Of a stretch of DNA of 64,000 bases, positions 1 through 8,961 are shown piece by piece (position 1 is the first letter of the stretch; every line of letters starts with the position of its first letter). Both the position numbers and the translations under genes were made by a program. The DNA lies in the NCBI RefSeq assembly GCF_947492365.1, contig NZ_CANLMB010000001.1:124001-188000 (forward strand), in the 5' to 3' direction. The notes beneath the pieces are model-generated. The model had not been told where the DNA came from and ran no database searches. It was given only the letters and a program-made list of their open reading frames with translations. The stretch is from an uncultured Erythrobacter sp. (GTDB lineage Bacteria > Pseudomonadota > Alphaproteobacteria > Sphingomonadales > Sphingomonadaceae).

Positions 1-256
1 CGCGGTTAACCGGGCCTGCAAAGTGCTCGAAAGCCGCGGGCTGGTGGCGCGAGCACAGAATGTGAACGACGGCCGCTCGCATCTGCTCGAACTCACGGGC
101 GAGGGCGAAGCGATCCACCGCGAAGTCATGCCGCTCGCCAAGGCAACCGAGCGCGAGCTGTTTGAAGGCTTCGCGCCCAAGGAAGAGGCGGCTTTGCGCA
201 GCATGCTGGAACGCATGCGCAACCGCGCCGGACGGCTGGCGCGAGAGACGGACTGA
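1..256 (+). CDS. MarR-family transcriptional regulator, C-terminal part (5' end outside window)
   Basis: The reading frame is open from the first base of the window, so the gene begins upstream. The visible 84 residues match the end of a MarR winged-helix regulator. The recognition-helix and wing region reads as a leucine-rich segment followed by SRGLVARAQNVNDGRSHLLE, the usual place of the conserved GLV.R....DGR wing motif. A long amphipathic helix follows, ending in a basic tail that normally makes the dimer interface. MarR proteins are dimeric DNA-binding repressors or activators, often ligand-responsive; target and ligand cannot be told here. The gene converges on the Tad pilus operon and is separated from it by a hairpin terminator. 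Family assignment is fairly sure, function unknown. Confidence 0.75.
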   Translation, partial: AVNRACKVLESRGLVARAQNVNDGRSHLLELTGEGEAIHREVMPLAKATERELFEGFAPKEEAALRSMLERMRNRAGRLARETD

Positions 257-274
257 CCTTCAAGTGCAGACGTG

Positions 275-319
275 AAAACGGGGCTGATCCGCGCCTATTG
301 GATCAGCCCCGCTAACTTT
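275..319. terminator. Bidirectional intrinsic terminator between marR-like gene and tadC
   Basis: A perfect 11-bp inverted repeat (280-290 and 300-310, ggggctgatcc/ggatcagcccc) has a 9-base loop. A run of A lies before it (275-278) and a T-rich stretch after it (about 311-319), so it can terminate transcription from both converging genes. Confidence 0.85.
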
Positions 320-347
320 TGTGCTTTCCTACACGTGGTGTGCAGGG

Positions 348-1352
348 TTACTCCCGGTTGATCAGCGCGTCGGAGATCGAGCAGGCTGCCGGACCAAGAA
401 TAACGATGAACAGCACCGGCAGAATGAACAGAATCAGCGGCACGGTCATAATCGCGGGCAGACGCGCAGCCTTCTCTTCGGCGCGCATCATCCGCTCGTT
501 ACGGAATTCGGCCGAAAGAACACGCAATGCCGAAGCAAGCGGCGTACCGTATTTCTCGGTCTGGACCATGGTGGTGACCACGCCCTTCACCGCTTCGAGA
601 TTGACGCGGTAGGCGAGGTTGGCAAACGCCATCTTGCGCTCGTTGAGGAAGGACAGTTCAATCGCGGTCAGCGCAAATTCGTCGCCCAGCTCGGGGTAAG
701 CGCGGCCCAGTTCCTTGGCGACGCGGTTGAATGCGGCGTCAACGGTGAGGCCGGCTTCGGCGCAGATGACAAGGAGGTCGAGCGCGTCGGGAAGGCCCTT
801 TTGGATCTCCAGCGTGCGCTTGGATGCCTTGTTGGAGAGGTACAGTTCAGGGCCTTTGTAGCCGAGGAAAACCATGGCTGCGAAGCCAAACAGCTTCTTG
901 AGTGAGCCGTCGCCAAACTCGAAATAGTCGACCCAATAGAAGATGACGAAACCGATGAGGCCAAACACAATCGGCAGCACAGCGCGCAGACCGATGATGA
1001 TGACCGCGAGTTCCTTGTTGCGGTAGCCGGCATGGGCCAGCTTTTGCTGGACGACTTCGAGCTGGCTTTGCTGGAGGACATTCATCTTGCCCAGCGAATC
1101 CTTCACCTTGTCGGTGGTGTCGGATTTGCGGACTAGGCTGGCGCGCTTCTTGGTGCCGCCAGTGACAATGCCAGCTTTCAGCTCGTCACGCCGGTCGTTG
1201 AGCGATTTGACGCGCTTTGCCATCGGGTCCTTGATCGTCACCGCGGCATAGATCGCCATGATGACAGCAAAGGCAGCGAGGCCAGCAAGGATCGTCCCGA
1301 CGAGAACAACGTCGAAGCCGAGCAATGTGGGTCCGGGGGTCTGGTTAAGCAT
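348..1352 (-). CDS. tadC: Tad pilus inner-membrane platform protein TadC (type II secretion system F domain)
   Basis: A 334-residue membrane protein. There is an N-terminal hydrophobic segment at about residues 11-36, a basic cytoplasmic region, then hydrophobic segments and a T2SSF domain at about residues 190-320 ending in a strongly hydrophobic helix (PAIMTVPLILFILPVLFIVI). TadC pairs with TadB to form the inner-membrane platform on which Flp pilins are assembled. It is the last gene of the pilus operon in this window, 19 bases after tadB, and is followed by a strong terminator. The start ATG is at 1352. Assignment rests on the domain and its position beside tadB. Confidence 0.9.
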   Translation of the reverse strand: MLNQTPGPTLLGFDVVLVGTILAGLAAFAVIMAIYAAVTIKDPMAKRVKSLNDRRDELKAGIVTGGTKKRASLVRKSDTTDKVKDSLGKMNVLQQSQLEVVQQKLAHAGYRNKELAVIIIGLRAVLPIVFGLIGFVIFYWVDYFEFGDGSLKKLFGFAAMVFLGYKGPELYLSNKASKRTLEIQKGLPDALDLLVICAEAGLTVDAAFNRVAKELGRAYPELGDEFALTAIELSFLNERKMAFANLAYRVNLEAVKGVVTTMVQTEKYGTPLASALRVLSAEFRNERMMRAEEKAARLPAIMTVPLILFILPVLFIVILGPAACSISDALINRE

Positions 1353-1371
1353 GGTTCATGTGGCTCCCGGA

Positions 1372-2343
1372 TCAGATCTCGAAACTGACCATTTTGGCCA
1401 TGATGAATACGCCGATGCTCATCCACACCATGCCGCCAAGGCCGGCAACGATCAGGCGATCTTCGTAGAAGAAGCCGCCGATATAGTTCGGGTTGATCCA
1501 GTAGATCAGGCCGAAGACGATGAAGGGCAGCGATCCGACGATGTAAGCCGAGGCTTTCGATTCCGAGCTCATCGCGCGGATCTTGAGCTTCATCTGGCTT
1601 CGCTTGCGCAGCACGTCGGCGAGGTTCGACAGGGTCTCTGCCAGGTTACCACCGGTCTCGCGCTGGATGGCGAGTGTGATGCAGAAGAAGTTGAATTCAG
1701 GAATGCCAAGCCGGTCAGCGGTTTCCTGAAGCGAATCTTCCATCGTCTTACCGATCTTGATCCGCTCAACGATGCCTTTGAATTCGACGCCCACCGGGCC
1801 ATCGACTTCCTGCGCGACAACGCCGAGCGTTTCGGTCACCGGAAGGCCTGAACGCAGACCGCGCACAAGCAGCTCGATCGCGTCGGGGAACTTGGCGTTG
1901 AAATCATTGGTGCGCTTGTTGATGAAAAAGCCGACCACCAGATGCGGCAGGCCAAGCCCGATCACCGAACCAATGCCCAGTGACAGCAGAAAGGCTCCGC
2001 TGCGCAGATAGATCACAACAGCAATCGCAAGGATAAGGCCCAAAGTCGCATAGATGTATTGCGATACGGTCCAGCCTTTGCCAGTCCGGTCGAGCCGCAT
2101 TTCAAGAGCTTCGGTACGCGAGCCAGACCCGGCAATACGATGCGTCTTGGGCTTGCGCGCCGCGATGGCTTTCTTGAGCTGCGATTCAACTTTGGTGTCG
2201 GTGCTTTCGGAATGGCGGAAGCGCAAGGAATCGAGGCGACGCTTTTGCGCTTTACCCGCGCCCGATCCTGTCACCAGCAGATAGCCAGCCACCAGCACCG
2301 TAAAAATCACCAGCGTGATGATCAGGGTGTCAAAGAATTCCAT
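1372..2343 (-). CDS. tadB: Tad pilus inner-membrane platform protein TadB (type II secretion system F domain)
   Basis: A 323-residue protein with an N-terminal transmembrane helix (about residues 7-25), a basic linker, a pair of central hydrophobic segments (about 95-140) and a T2SSF domain (about 155-285) carrying the typical GGNLAETLSNLADVLRKR stretch, then a C-terminal membrane helix pair. It forms the inner-membrane platform with TadC. It follows cpaE after a 160-base spacer where the CpaF/TadA ATPase gene would be expected in most Tad loci. Assignment is sound on family grounds. Confidence 0.9.
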   Translation of the reverse strand: MEFFDTLIITLVIFTVLVAGYLLVTGSGAGKAQKRRLDSLRFRHSESTDTKVESQLKKAIAARKPKTHRIAGSGSRTEALEMRLDRTGKGWTVSQYIYATLGLILAIAVVIYLRSGAFLLSLGIGSVIGLGLPHLVVGFFINKRTNDFNAKFPDAIELLVRGLRSGLPVTETLGVVAQEVDGPVGVEFKGIVERIKIGKTMEDSLQETADRLGIPEFNFFCITLAIQRETGGNLAETLSNLADVLRKRSQMKLKIRAMSSESKASAYIVGSLPFIVFGLIYWINPNYIGGFFYEDRLIVAGLGGMVWMSIGVFIMAKMVSFEI

Positions 2344-2503
2344 ATCGGTTGCTTTCTGCCTGTTCCATTCTCATCGCGCATTGAGCCAAGGCCGCCTGCG
2401 CATCGCCTAATCCGTCAACTGGCGCCCAAAACTGATTGGTGCCGGTTAGAAAAGAAAGGGGAGGGTGTGCCCGCATTCGGCAAACGCACCCATGTCACCC
2501 TGC

Positions 2504-3784
2504 CTATTCAGCCACCTGGGCTTCGGACTTGTCCTTCTTCGACAGCAGGTTCTTGAAGTCGAACCCGCCGAGCAGCGATTTCTTCTCTTCGGTGATGGCC
2601 GAGAGATCTTCCTCGCTCGCGCCCATAATGCGTTCGGCAAGTTGCTTGATAGCAACCGTCGCCTTGGACGATTTGTTGGCTTCCACGAACACCTGTCCGA
2701 GCTTGGCAGCGTTCGAAGCGGCCTTCACATCGTAAGGGACGAGGATGTCGATATTGCGTTCGATCGACGCTTCGAAATCGGCCTTGCTGATCTCTGCAAC
2801 GCCCGGCTGCGCCTTGTTGGCAACAATCATCGGATGCGCGTGGGCAGCGTTGGTCTTGAGCCACGACAGGATACGGATCGTGTCGCGCGCCGATGCCAGC
2901 GTGAGCTCGCAAGTCAGCAGCACAAGGTTCACGTCAGCCAGCAGATGCGGGAAGTTGATCAGCATGTTGCGCGGCAGATCGATGACGGTCATTTCGAACG
3001 CCTGGCGGAATTCCTCCTCCAGTTGAACGAAGGCCGCGCCATCGGTCATCAGCGGCTGGCTGATCGGCGCCTCTGCCGACAGGATCGAGAGGTTGTCATT
3101 GGCGCGGATCATGGCGCGTTCAATGAACAACCCGTCGATACGGCTTGGATTGTCGATTGCGTCGGTCAGACCGCGACCCGGCTCCAGATCGAGCGCGAGA
3201 GCGCCCGTGCCGAAATGCACGTCGAGATCGAGCAATGCAGTAGGCGCCTGATGGTGATCACTGAACAACCACGCAAGCGAAGTCGCCAGCGTCGAAGCGC
3301 CAACGCCGCCGCGCGTGCCGACAACTGCAGTCGAGATGTGACGCTTGACCGCTTCGCCATCGCTGCCTTTGGGAGCGGTAAAGACAGCCAGTGCACCGTT
3401 AAGCGCATCGTGGATTGCCTGAGCGTTCAGCGGTTTCAGCAGATAGTCGTGAATGCCGCTGGCGAGCAGATCGCGATAGAGGCGCACATCGTTGACCTGA
3501 CCGACCGCAATCACGACCGTGCCGGGCTCGCAGACCTCTGCCAGAGCGTTGATGTCGTTAAGCGGGTCGCCGCTTTCCGACAGATCGACGATCAGGATTG
3601 CAGGGCTTGCGCTAACCGAAAGCGACTGGATCGCATTGCGAAGGCCGCCTTTGTTGCACTTCTCAGGCTGCCAGCCCATTTCGATGACGACCGGACGCAG
3701 CACATCGAGCGCGGCATCGTCGCAGATATAGGCGGCAAAGGCGTCACGATTGCCGGGAAGACCCGATTTCCAAGGAGCGTTCAT
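2504..3784 (-). CDS. cpaE: Tad pilus assembly ATPase-like localisation protein CpaE (TadZ)
   Basis: A 426-residue protein with two parts. Residues 1-130 resemble a degenerate response-regulator receiver domain (ILIVDLSESG near residue 67, LLKPLN near 117). Residues 150-400 form a ParA/MinD-type P-loop domain with the deviant Walker motif GTRGGVGASTLA at 156-167. CpaE/TadZ proteins place the Tad pilus machine, often at a pole. The C-terminus is lysine-rich. Three bases separate it from cpaD, so the two are probably co-translated. The usual next gene, cpaF, is absent. Confidence 0.9.
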   Translation of the reverse strand: MNAPWKSGLPGNRDAFAAYICDDAALDVLRPVVIEMGWQPEKCNKGGLRNAIQSLSVSASPAILIVDLSESGDPLNDINALAEVCEPGTVVIAVGQVNDVRLYRDLLASGIHDYLLKPLNAQAIHDALNGALAVFTAPKGSDGEAVKRHISTAVVGTRGGVGASTLATSLAWLFSDHHQAPTALLDLDVHFGTGALALDLEPGRGLTDAIDNPSRIDGLFIERAMIRANDNLSILSAEAPISQPLMTDGAAFVQLEEEFRQAFEMTVIDLPRNMLINFPHLLADVNLVLLTCELTLASARDTIRILSWLKTNAAHAHPMIVANKAQPGVAEISKADFEASIERNIDILVPYDVKAASNAAKLGQVFVEANKSSKATVAIKQLAERIMGASEEDLSAITEEKKSLLGGFDFKNLLSKKDKSEAQVAE

Positions 3785-3787
3785 GGA

Positions 3788-4429
3788 TCAGTTTCCTCCA
3801 GTTGCGTTTTGAAGTCCGCCAGCGCCGGTCGGTGCGGCATCGCGATAAGTCTGGATAGCCCGCGTGCCGGTGGCGACGACGGTCTCGCCCGAGCCGCGTT
3901 GACCTTCCAGGAGGTCTTCCGGATTGGCGACCATCGCAGCAAGGTTGCTGTTGACGGCGCAGCCATAGCCGGGGCTGGTTGCATTGAGATAGTTGCTATC
4001 GGCCTGTGCTGACCAGTCAGGGCAGCCCGGAACCGCAGCGCTCGAGCGGGTGATGACGACGCGCGCCTGACCCGGCTGGAGAACGCCCGAAGTGGTCGGA
4101 GCAACCGCGCTGACAATCAGACCGTAACGGCCCGCAAGCGAGTTGACTGCTTCAGTCACCGCCGGGTTCGCGGTTGGATCTTCGATCGCAACACGGTCAC
4201 CATAGCCAAGGTCGAGAGTTTCGAACCAGCCATTGAGGCGTTGCTGTTCAGAGATAGCCAGACCGGAACGGTTGGTGTCGATATCCATCGTGTAGTTGGT
4301 GCGCTCAACAACCGGCTGTTTAAGGCTGTAGAGCGAGGTGTTGGTGGCCATGCCGCCGCAACCTGCCACTGCGAGGCCGAGCGAGAGGGCAACTGCGCCC
4401 ATCAATTTGCTGTTACGTGCAATGTTCAT
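3788..4429 (-). CDS. cpaD: Tad pilus assembly lipoprotein CpaD
   Basis: A 213-residue protein that starts with a lipoprotein signal (hydrophobic stretch ending LAVAGCGG, lipobox cysteine at residue 24). The C-terminal half has the CpaD hallmark CPDWSAQ followed by a GYGCAVNSNLAAMVANPEDL stretch. CpaD is a periplasmic outer-membrane-anchored factor thought to help the CpaC secretin. It lies between cpaC and cpaE as in other alphaproteobacterial Tad loci, with a 24-base gap after cpaC. Confidence 0.9.
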   Translation of the reverse strand: MNIARNSKLMGAVALSLGLAVAGCGGMATNTSLYSLKQPVVERTNYTMDIDTNRSGLAISEQQRLNGWFETLDLGYGDRVAIEDPTANPAVTEAVNSLAGRYGLIVSAVAPTTSGVLQPGQARVVITRSSAAVPGCPDWSAQADSNYLNATSPGYGCAVNSNLAAMVANPEDLLEGQRGSGETVVATGTRAIQTYRDAAPTGAGGLQNATGGN

Positions 4430-4453
4430 TGTCTTGAACCTTTCGCGGATGGC

Positions 4454-6097
4454 TTAGAGGCTGAAACCGGGAGCGGCGGCATCTGCCTGACGGTCCCGAT
4501 TGCGGTTGCGGTTCTCATCCGCGCGGCGCGGCTGAGGTTGCGGGCTGTTTGGCACGATCGCTGCCGGGTCGGCATTGCTGACGTCAGGCAGCGGAGCTTC
4601 CTGATCAGCAGCGGTCGGGCCGGGGCGTTGTTCGCCGCTTTCACCCGCATTATCGCGGTAGGTGAGGAGCTGTTCGAACTCGTTCGCGGAGTGGTAGCCA
4701 TCGGTCGGCAGGCGAATCTCATTCGCGTTCACCGGCTGCACCAGATAGGGCGTGACCACGATCACCAGCTCGGTTTCGCCGCGACGGAAGGAGCGCGAAC
4801 GGAACAAGTTGCCGAGGATCGGAACATCGCCAAGGCCGGGAGCCTTATCGAGCGAGTTTTGCGCATTGTTGCTGAGCAGACCGGCGATCATGAAGCTCTG
4901 GCCGGAACCCAGCTCCACAGTCGTTTCAGTGCGGCGGATCGTAAGCGCAGGGACCTGAAAGCCGTTGAGCGTTACAGCGCCCTGGCTCGACAGCTCGGAC
5001 ACTTCCGGACGCACGCGGATCGAAATCCGGCCATTGGCCAGCACGGTCGGGGTGTAGGCAAGGCTCACACCGAAATTGCGATACTCGATCGCGACGTTGC
5101 CGAGGCCCTGCGAAATCGGGATCGGGAACTCACCGCCAGCGAGGAAGGTCGCGGTCTCACCCGAAAGCGCAGTCAGGTTTGGCTGCGAAATCGTGGTGAT
5201 GAGGCCAAGGCGCTCGGACAGGTCCATCGCGCCGAGAACGTCGAGCCCGAACAGGCGGCCAATACCGCCCAGAGTGGTGCCATTACCGTTGGTGTTGAAA
5301 CCGGGACCGGTGAAGGTCAGCGGATCGCCATTGGCGTCAAGGATAGGCAGGCCGGTGTTCGGATCGAAGAACGGGCCGACGACCGGGTTTGCGACACCGG
5401 GGCCAACGCCGAGCGGACCATTGCGGAAGTCGAACGTGCCCGAACCAAGCTGACGCCCGGTTCCCACCGCACCGCGGAAACCGCCGGTTGCTGCGTCAAA
5501 GGTGGTCACATTGCTGCCAATCTCGCGGACGAGACTGCGGCTGACTTCGGCAAACTTCACCTGCAGATTGACCTGCAGAGGAGTGGCCGTGCGAAGGCGG
5601 CTGATTACATTGGCATCATCGCCAAGGAAGGCCTGCACAAGGCGCTCTGCCTCGGCTGCGTCTTCAGGAGCGGCAACAGTGCCGGTCAGAAGCACGGTGT
5701 TCGTACCCATTGTGGCGACGCTGACCTGTGCTTCAGGCATGGCAAGAGCGAGCATCTGGTCGATGCTGCCGATGTTCGAACCCACACGGATATTGGCTGA
5801 GAATATCACATCACCGCGAGCATTGCTGGCGTAGATCGTGGTCTCACCGCCAGCACGTCCGAAGACATAAAGCTGGCGCTGCGACTTGATCTGGACGTCA
5901 GCGATATTCTCGTTTGCGACGAAGACATCGGTCATTGAACCAGGGATGGTGACCAGCTCACCGCGGCCGATCGACAGGACAATTTCCTGGCTCGGGCTCA
6001 CGACTTGCTGAGCGGTTGCGGTGCCGGTCGGCGCTGCCACCATGGGCAGAGCCAGCGCGCCAGCAAACAACGCTTTTGCGAAAGATTTGGCCTTCAT
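4454..6097 (-). CDS. cpaC: Tad pilus outer-membrane secretin CpaC (RcpA)
   Basis: A secretin of about 547 residues that forms the outer-membrane pore for the Flp pilus. The ATG at 6097 is chosen because it opens a clean signal peptide (MKAKSFAKALFAGALALPMVA) and has an AGGGGG ribosome site just upstream. The frame stays open to a TTG at 6193, which would bury the signal peptide. After the signal come the N-terminal pilus-secretin domain (IVLSIGRGELVTIPG; VFVANENIADVQ), a BON-like region (about 105-170) and the C-terminal secretin domain (SGETATFLAGGEFPIP; GLLSNNAQ; PILGNLFRS; ELVIVVTPYLV). The C-terminal 75 residues are proline- and arginine-rich and look disordered. Confidence 0.92.
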   Translation of the reverse strand: MKAKSFAKALFAGALALPMVAAPTGTATAQQVVSPSQEIVLSIGRGELVTIPGSMTDVFVANENIADVQIKSQRQLYVFGRAGGETTIYASNARGDVIFSANIRVGSNIGSIDQMLALAMPEAQVSVATMGTNTVLLTGTVAAPEDAAEAERLVQAFLGDDANVISRLRTATPLQVNLQVKFAEVSRSLVREIGSNVTTFDAATGGFRGAVGTGRQLGSGTFDFRNGPLGVGPGVANPVVGPFFDPNTGLPILDANGDPLTFTGPGFNTNGNGTTLGGIGRLFGLDVLGAMDLSERLGLITTISQPNLTALSGETATFLAGGEFPIPISQGLGNVAIEYRNFGVSLAYTPTVLANGRISIRVRPEVSELSSQGAVTLNGFQVPALTIRRTETTVELGSGQSFMIAGLLSNNAQNSLDKAPGLGDVPILGNLFRSRSFRRGETELVIVVTPYLVQPVNANEIRLPTDGYHSANEFEQLLTYRDNAGESGEQRPGPTAADQEAPLPDVSNADPAAIVPNSPQPQPRRADENRNRNRDRQADAAAPGFSL

Positions 6098-6189
6098 TTT
6101 AGGACCCCCTGTGAATGTCCTTTTGTTTGCAGCCGGAATATCGGCAGCAACATTTGTGCGTTTGAAAAGCATCGGCATGGTCATTTCCT

Positions 6190-7281
6190 TCAACGGATCG
6201 TCAGGCCGCTGGCAGCCGGAGCGGTCTGGCTGACCTGTCCAGCGCCGGTTGCTGTTGCAGTGCTGATCGAGCCGCCTACCGGCACCTCAGTCGTAGCCTT
6301 GCCGCGGGTGACGCGAACGGTCGGGCCGGTGCGCAGCGGAGCGCCATTGGCCGTGGCCGGAACGCCGGGTGCGGGTGCAGTCACGCGCGGACGACGGTTG
6401 CCGTCATCCTGTGCGGGAATGTTGCGACGCTGAAAGCGCGAAACATCGCCGCCGGTCGAGAAAGTCGAACCGCTATCAACCGGCTGACCCATCGCGGTGC
6501 GAAGGATGCGCTCTTCCTCTTCAGGTGAAGCGTCGTCGGGAATGCTGATATCGCCCGATGCAATTGCACGCTCAAGCTCAGCCTGATTGTCGGCAATCGA
6601 ACGCAGCACCAAGGTGAGCTGGCCGATGGTCTGGGCGACGGCGACCTTTTCCGCGATCTGCGGGGTCACTTCGAGCGTCACAGTCCGGAAAGCCCGAACA
6701 ATCGTGTTGCCTTCTTCGTCACTGGCCTGCTCGGTCGTCTGGTCGGTGGCGAGCACGCGCAGATTGCGCAGCACGGTTTCGGCAGCCTTGAGCGGGCGGC
6801 CTTCGCCTTCAACGGATTGCGTAAGAACAACGTCAACGCGGTCGCCCGGGAAGACAAAGCCGGCAACACCGGTCTTGGCCGACACCGGAACGGTCACAGC
6901 ACGCATGCCCGGGCCAAGCGCCGCAGCAAGGAAGCCGCGATCGCCAGGGCTGACAAGCGAGCCCTGGGTTACAGGCTCACCGGCAGTGACAGGAAAACGC
7001 ACAACAGTGCCGAGCAGCTGGCTCATATCGGATTCGCCTTCGATGAAGTAGGCGTCCTGCACGAGCTCTTCGGGCCACATCTGGTAACCCATCGCATCAG
7101 CGGTAATGATCGTGCCAGCCGGTAAAGCGCGGTTCGCCACCAGCACCTTGGGGCCTTGAGGTTCGGGCGCGGCTTCTGCAACAGGCGTTGCATCTCCGGC
7201 GAACATACTCCGCGCAAGGAATGCGCTGCCTATCGCTACAACCAGCGCACCAAGCAGCAGTACCAGTTTCTTCCTATCCAT
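6190..7281 (-). CDS. cpaB: Tad pilus assembly protein CpaB (RcpC)
   Basis: A 363-residue periplasmic protein with an N-terminal membrane anchor (residues 5-24), a SAF domain (about 45-115, with VANRALPAGTIITADAM and TAGEPVTQGSLVSP) and the CpaB/RcpC domain (about 125-235, with VSAKTGVAGFVFPGDRVDVV). The last 100 residues are low-complexity and rich in Thr, Ala and Gly. CpaB is a periplasmic component acting with the CpaC secretin. It starts 99 bases after cpaA; that gap carries a direct repeat that may be regulatory. Confidence 0.9.
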   Translation of the reverse strand: MDRKKLVLLLGALVVAIGSAFLARSMFAGDATPVAEAAPEPQGPKVLVANRALPAGTIITADAMGYQMWPEELVQDAYFIEGESDMSQLLGTVVRFPVTAGEPVTQGSLVSPGDRGFLAAALGPGMRAVTVPVSAKTGVAGFVFPGDRVDVVLTQSVEGEGRPLKAAETVLRNLRVLATDQTTEQASDEEGNTIVRAFRTVTLEVTPQIAEKVAVAQTIGQLTLVLRSIADNQAELERAIASGDISIPDDASPEEEERILRTAMGQPVDSGSTFSTGGDVSRFQRRNIPAQDDGNRRPRVTAPAPGVPATANGAPLRTGPTVRVTRGKATTEVPVGGSISTATATGAGQVSQTAPAASGLTIR

Positions 7282-7337
7282 GGCTATTTAGCCCCCTAAT
7301 GTCGGCCCAATTGAATATGCGGGCGGGTATGGTTGCG

Positions 7338-7360
7338 TTGGTTAAGTCCGAATTGGTTAA
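7338..7360. repeat. Direct repeat TTGGTTAA-N7-TTGGTTAA upstream of cpaB
   Basis: Two identical 8-base copies (7338-7345 and 7353-7360) are separated by 7 bases in the cpaA-cpaB gap, 57 bases or more upstream of the cpaB start. The TTAA cores recall CtrA sites, but the 15-base period differs from the 11-base period of the TTAA-N7-TTAA consensus, so the factor is unknown. Confidence 0.35.
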
Positions 7361-7380
7361 AATCGGGTTCACAGCGGCTC

Positions 7381-7860
7381 CTAAGCAAATGAGGGAACTG
7401 CGATGAGTTTGGGGTAAAGCACCCACAGAGCGCCAACCGCGATCGCCACCCCGTAAGGCACAGCGATCCGCTCTTTTTTCTTTTTGAAGATGTGATGGAT
7501 CCCCATCACCAACGTCAGAGCGCCGCCTGCGATGGCCATGACGATCAGCAATTTCAGAAACGTGTATGGCGCAATCCACAATGCGAGCGCGGTCAGCAAT
7601 TTCACATCGCCGCCGCCCATCATGTTGATTGCGAATAGTCCGGCCAGAAATGCAAAGGCACCCAATGCCAGCCCAAGCTGGATCGCTACGTCAGGCCAAA
7701 GCGCAAGTCCGCTCGACCACCAGAAGACCGGCGCTGCCAGCGCAATTCCTGCATTCAGCCAATTGGCTATCGTACGGCTGCGAATATCGGTAATCGCGGC
7801 AAAGATCAGCGCAATTGCCAAGGCAACCAGCAGTCCGTAGGAAATGTAGGTCGTAAGCAT
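7381..7860 (-). CDS. cpaA: Prepilin peptidase CpaA (TadV, A24 family)
   Basis: A 159-residue polytopic membrane protein with about five hydrophobic segments. The two catalytic aspartates of the A24 prepilin peptidases are present: Asp25 in AAITDIRSRTIAN and Asp85 in MMGGGDVK. It removes the leader from Flp prepilin and TadE/F-like pseudopilins. It has the short single-domain form typical of Tad loci. It is the first gene of the visible pilus operon. The 141 bases upstream separate it from the divergent hydrolase gene and probably carry promoters for both. No pilin gene is seen in the window. Confidence 0.92.
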   Translation of the reverse strand: MLTTYISYGLLVALAIALIFAAITDIRSRTIANWLNAGIALAAPVFWWSSGLALWPDVAIQLGLALGAFAFLAGLFAINMMGGGDVKLLTALALWIAPYTFLKLLIVMAIAGGALTLVMGIHHIFKKKKERIAVPYGVAIAVGALWVLYPKLIAVPSFA

Positions 7861-8001
7861 GTAGCCCCCAAAGGCGAGCCGCTCGAACGAATGTCCCGTG
7901 CGGTCGTTAGTTCGAAGGCGAGTGCTACAGTCGAGTGCTTACCAAATAGTAACCAAACCTGGAGAGATTTCATTAGCAACGCGAACGAGGCAGTGGCTGA
8001 C

Positions 8002-8961
8002 ATGCCTGCGATCATTGACCGGCGTGTGATCCCTCCTGCTGCAAGCGAAAGCACTTGGACAGCTGCCGACGGGCATGTCTTGCGCCGGATCGATTGGCCG
8101 GGTGAAGGAAGCGGCTCGACTGCGCGCGGGTCGGTCCTGTTCTTGCCCGGACGCGGCGATGCTTATGAGAAATATCTTGAGACACTAGAAGAATGGCACC
8201 GCGCGGGCTGGCGGGTGACCGGCTCAGACTGGCGCGGACAGGCAGGCTCCGGTCGGCTGGGCAAGGACGCGGTTACCGGCCATATCGATGACTTCCTGAC
8301 ATGGGTCGATGACCTTGCGCATTTCTGGAAGCAATGGACCACCGAAGTGCCCGGCCCGCATATTCTCGCAGGCCATTCGATGGGTGGCCATCTGATCATG
8401 CGCACGCTGGTCGAAGGACGGATAGAGCCTGATGCGGTGGTGCTAAGCGCGCCAATGCTGGGCATGAACGGCCCGCCGTTGCCGCTGCCTGTCTTGCACG
8501 GGGTGGCAAAGATGATGACCTCCTTCGGTGAGCCTATGCGGCAGGCGTGGAAGTGGAGCGAGAAGCCCGGGGAACTGCCCAAACATCGCGCCAGCCTGCT
8601 CACTCACGACAATGACCGTTACGAAGATGAGCAGTTCTGGCGTGAGAAACGGCCTGAACTGGTTATGGGTCCGGCGAGCTGGGGCTGGGTCGAGCGCGCC
8701 TATGCCTCTTGGCGCGCGCTCGAAGCGCCCGGCGCGCTTGAAAAAGTCGATGTGCCGGTGCTGATCGTTTCGACCACATCGGATAAACTGGTCAGCCACG
8801 CGGCCAATATCCGCGCGGCCGAACGCTTGCCCAATGGCAGGCTCTATGAATTTGGCGAAGAAGCGCATCACGAGATCCTGCGCGAGGTGGACGCAGTGCG
8901 CGGGCGGATGATGGAAGAGATTGCTGCCTTCCTCGATGAAGTGGCTCCGGCAGGAGCGTAA
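8002..8961 (+). CDS. Alpha/beta hydrolase (serine aminopeptidase S33 / monoacylglycerol lipase-like)
   Basis: A protein of 319 residues from the ATG at 8002, chosen because it begins where family similarity begins and has a GAGG-type site upstream; the frame is open back to 7891. The nucleophile elbow is GHSMG (Ser126). The acid is likely in VSTTSDKLVS and the histidine in EEAHHEIL near the C-terminus. LPGRGDAYEKY gives the oxyanion region typical of lysophospholipase or monoacylglycerol-lipase-like proteins. There is no signal peptide, so it is probably cytoplasmic. Its stop overlaps the next gene's start by one base (TAATG), indicating coupling to the flavoprotein. The substrate is not predictable. 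Confidence 0.82.
   Translation: MPAIIDRRVIPPAASESTWTAADGHVLRRIDWPGEGSGSTARGSVLFLPGRGDAYEKYLETLEEWHRAGWRVTGSDWRGQAGSGRLGKDAVTGHIDDFLTWVDDLAHFWKQWTTEVPGPHILAGHSMGGHLIMRTLVEGRIEPDAVVLSAPMLGMNGPPLPLPVLHGVAKMMTSFGEPMRQAWKWSEKPGELPKHRASLLTHDNDRYEDEQFWREKRPELVMGPASWGWVERAYASWRALEAPGALEKVDVPVLIVSTTSDKLVSHAANIRAAERLPNGRLYEFGEEAHHEILREVDAVRGRMMEEIAAFLDEVAPAGA

Noticed and set aside
2465..4012. Long open frame (515 codons) on the plus strand across cpaE and cpaD
   Set aside because: It is antisense to two well-recognised genes, has no family features, and is explained by G+C-rich codon bias.
4241..5800. Long open frame (519 codons) on the plus strand across cpaC
   Set aside because: Antisense to a clear secretin gene; composition is that of a shadow frame.
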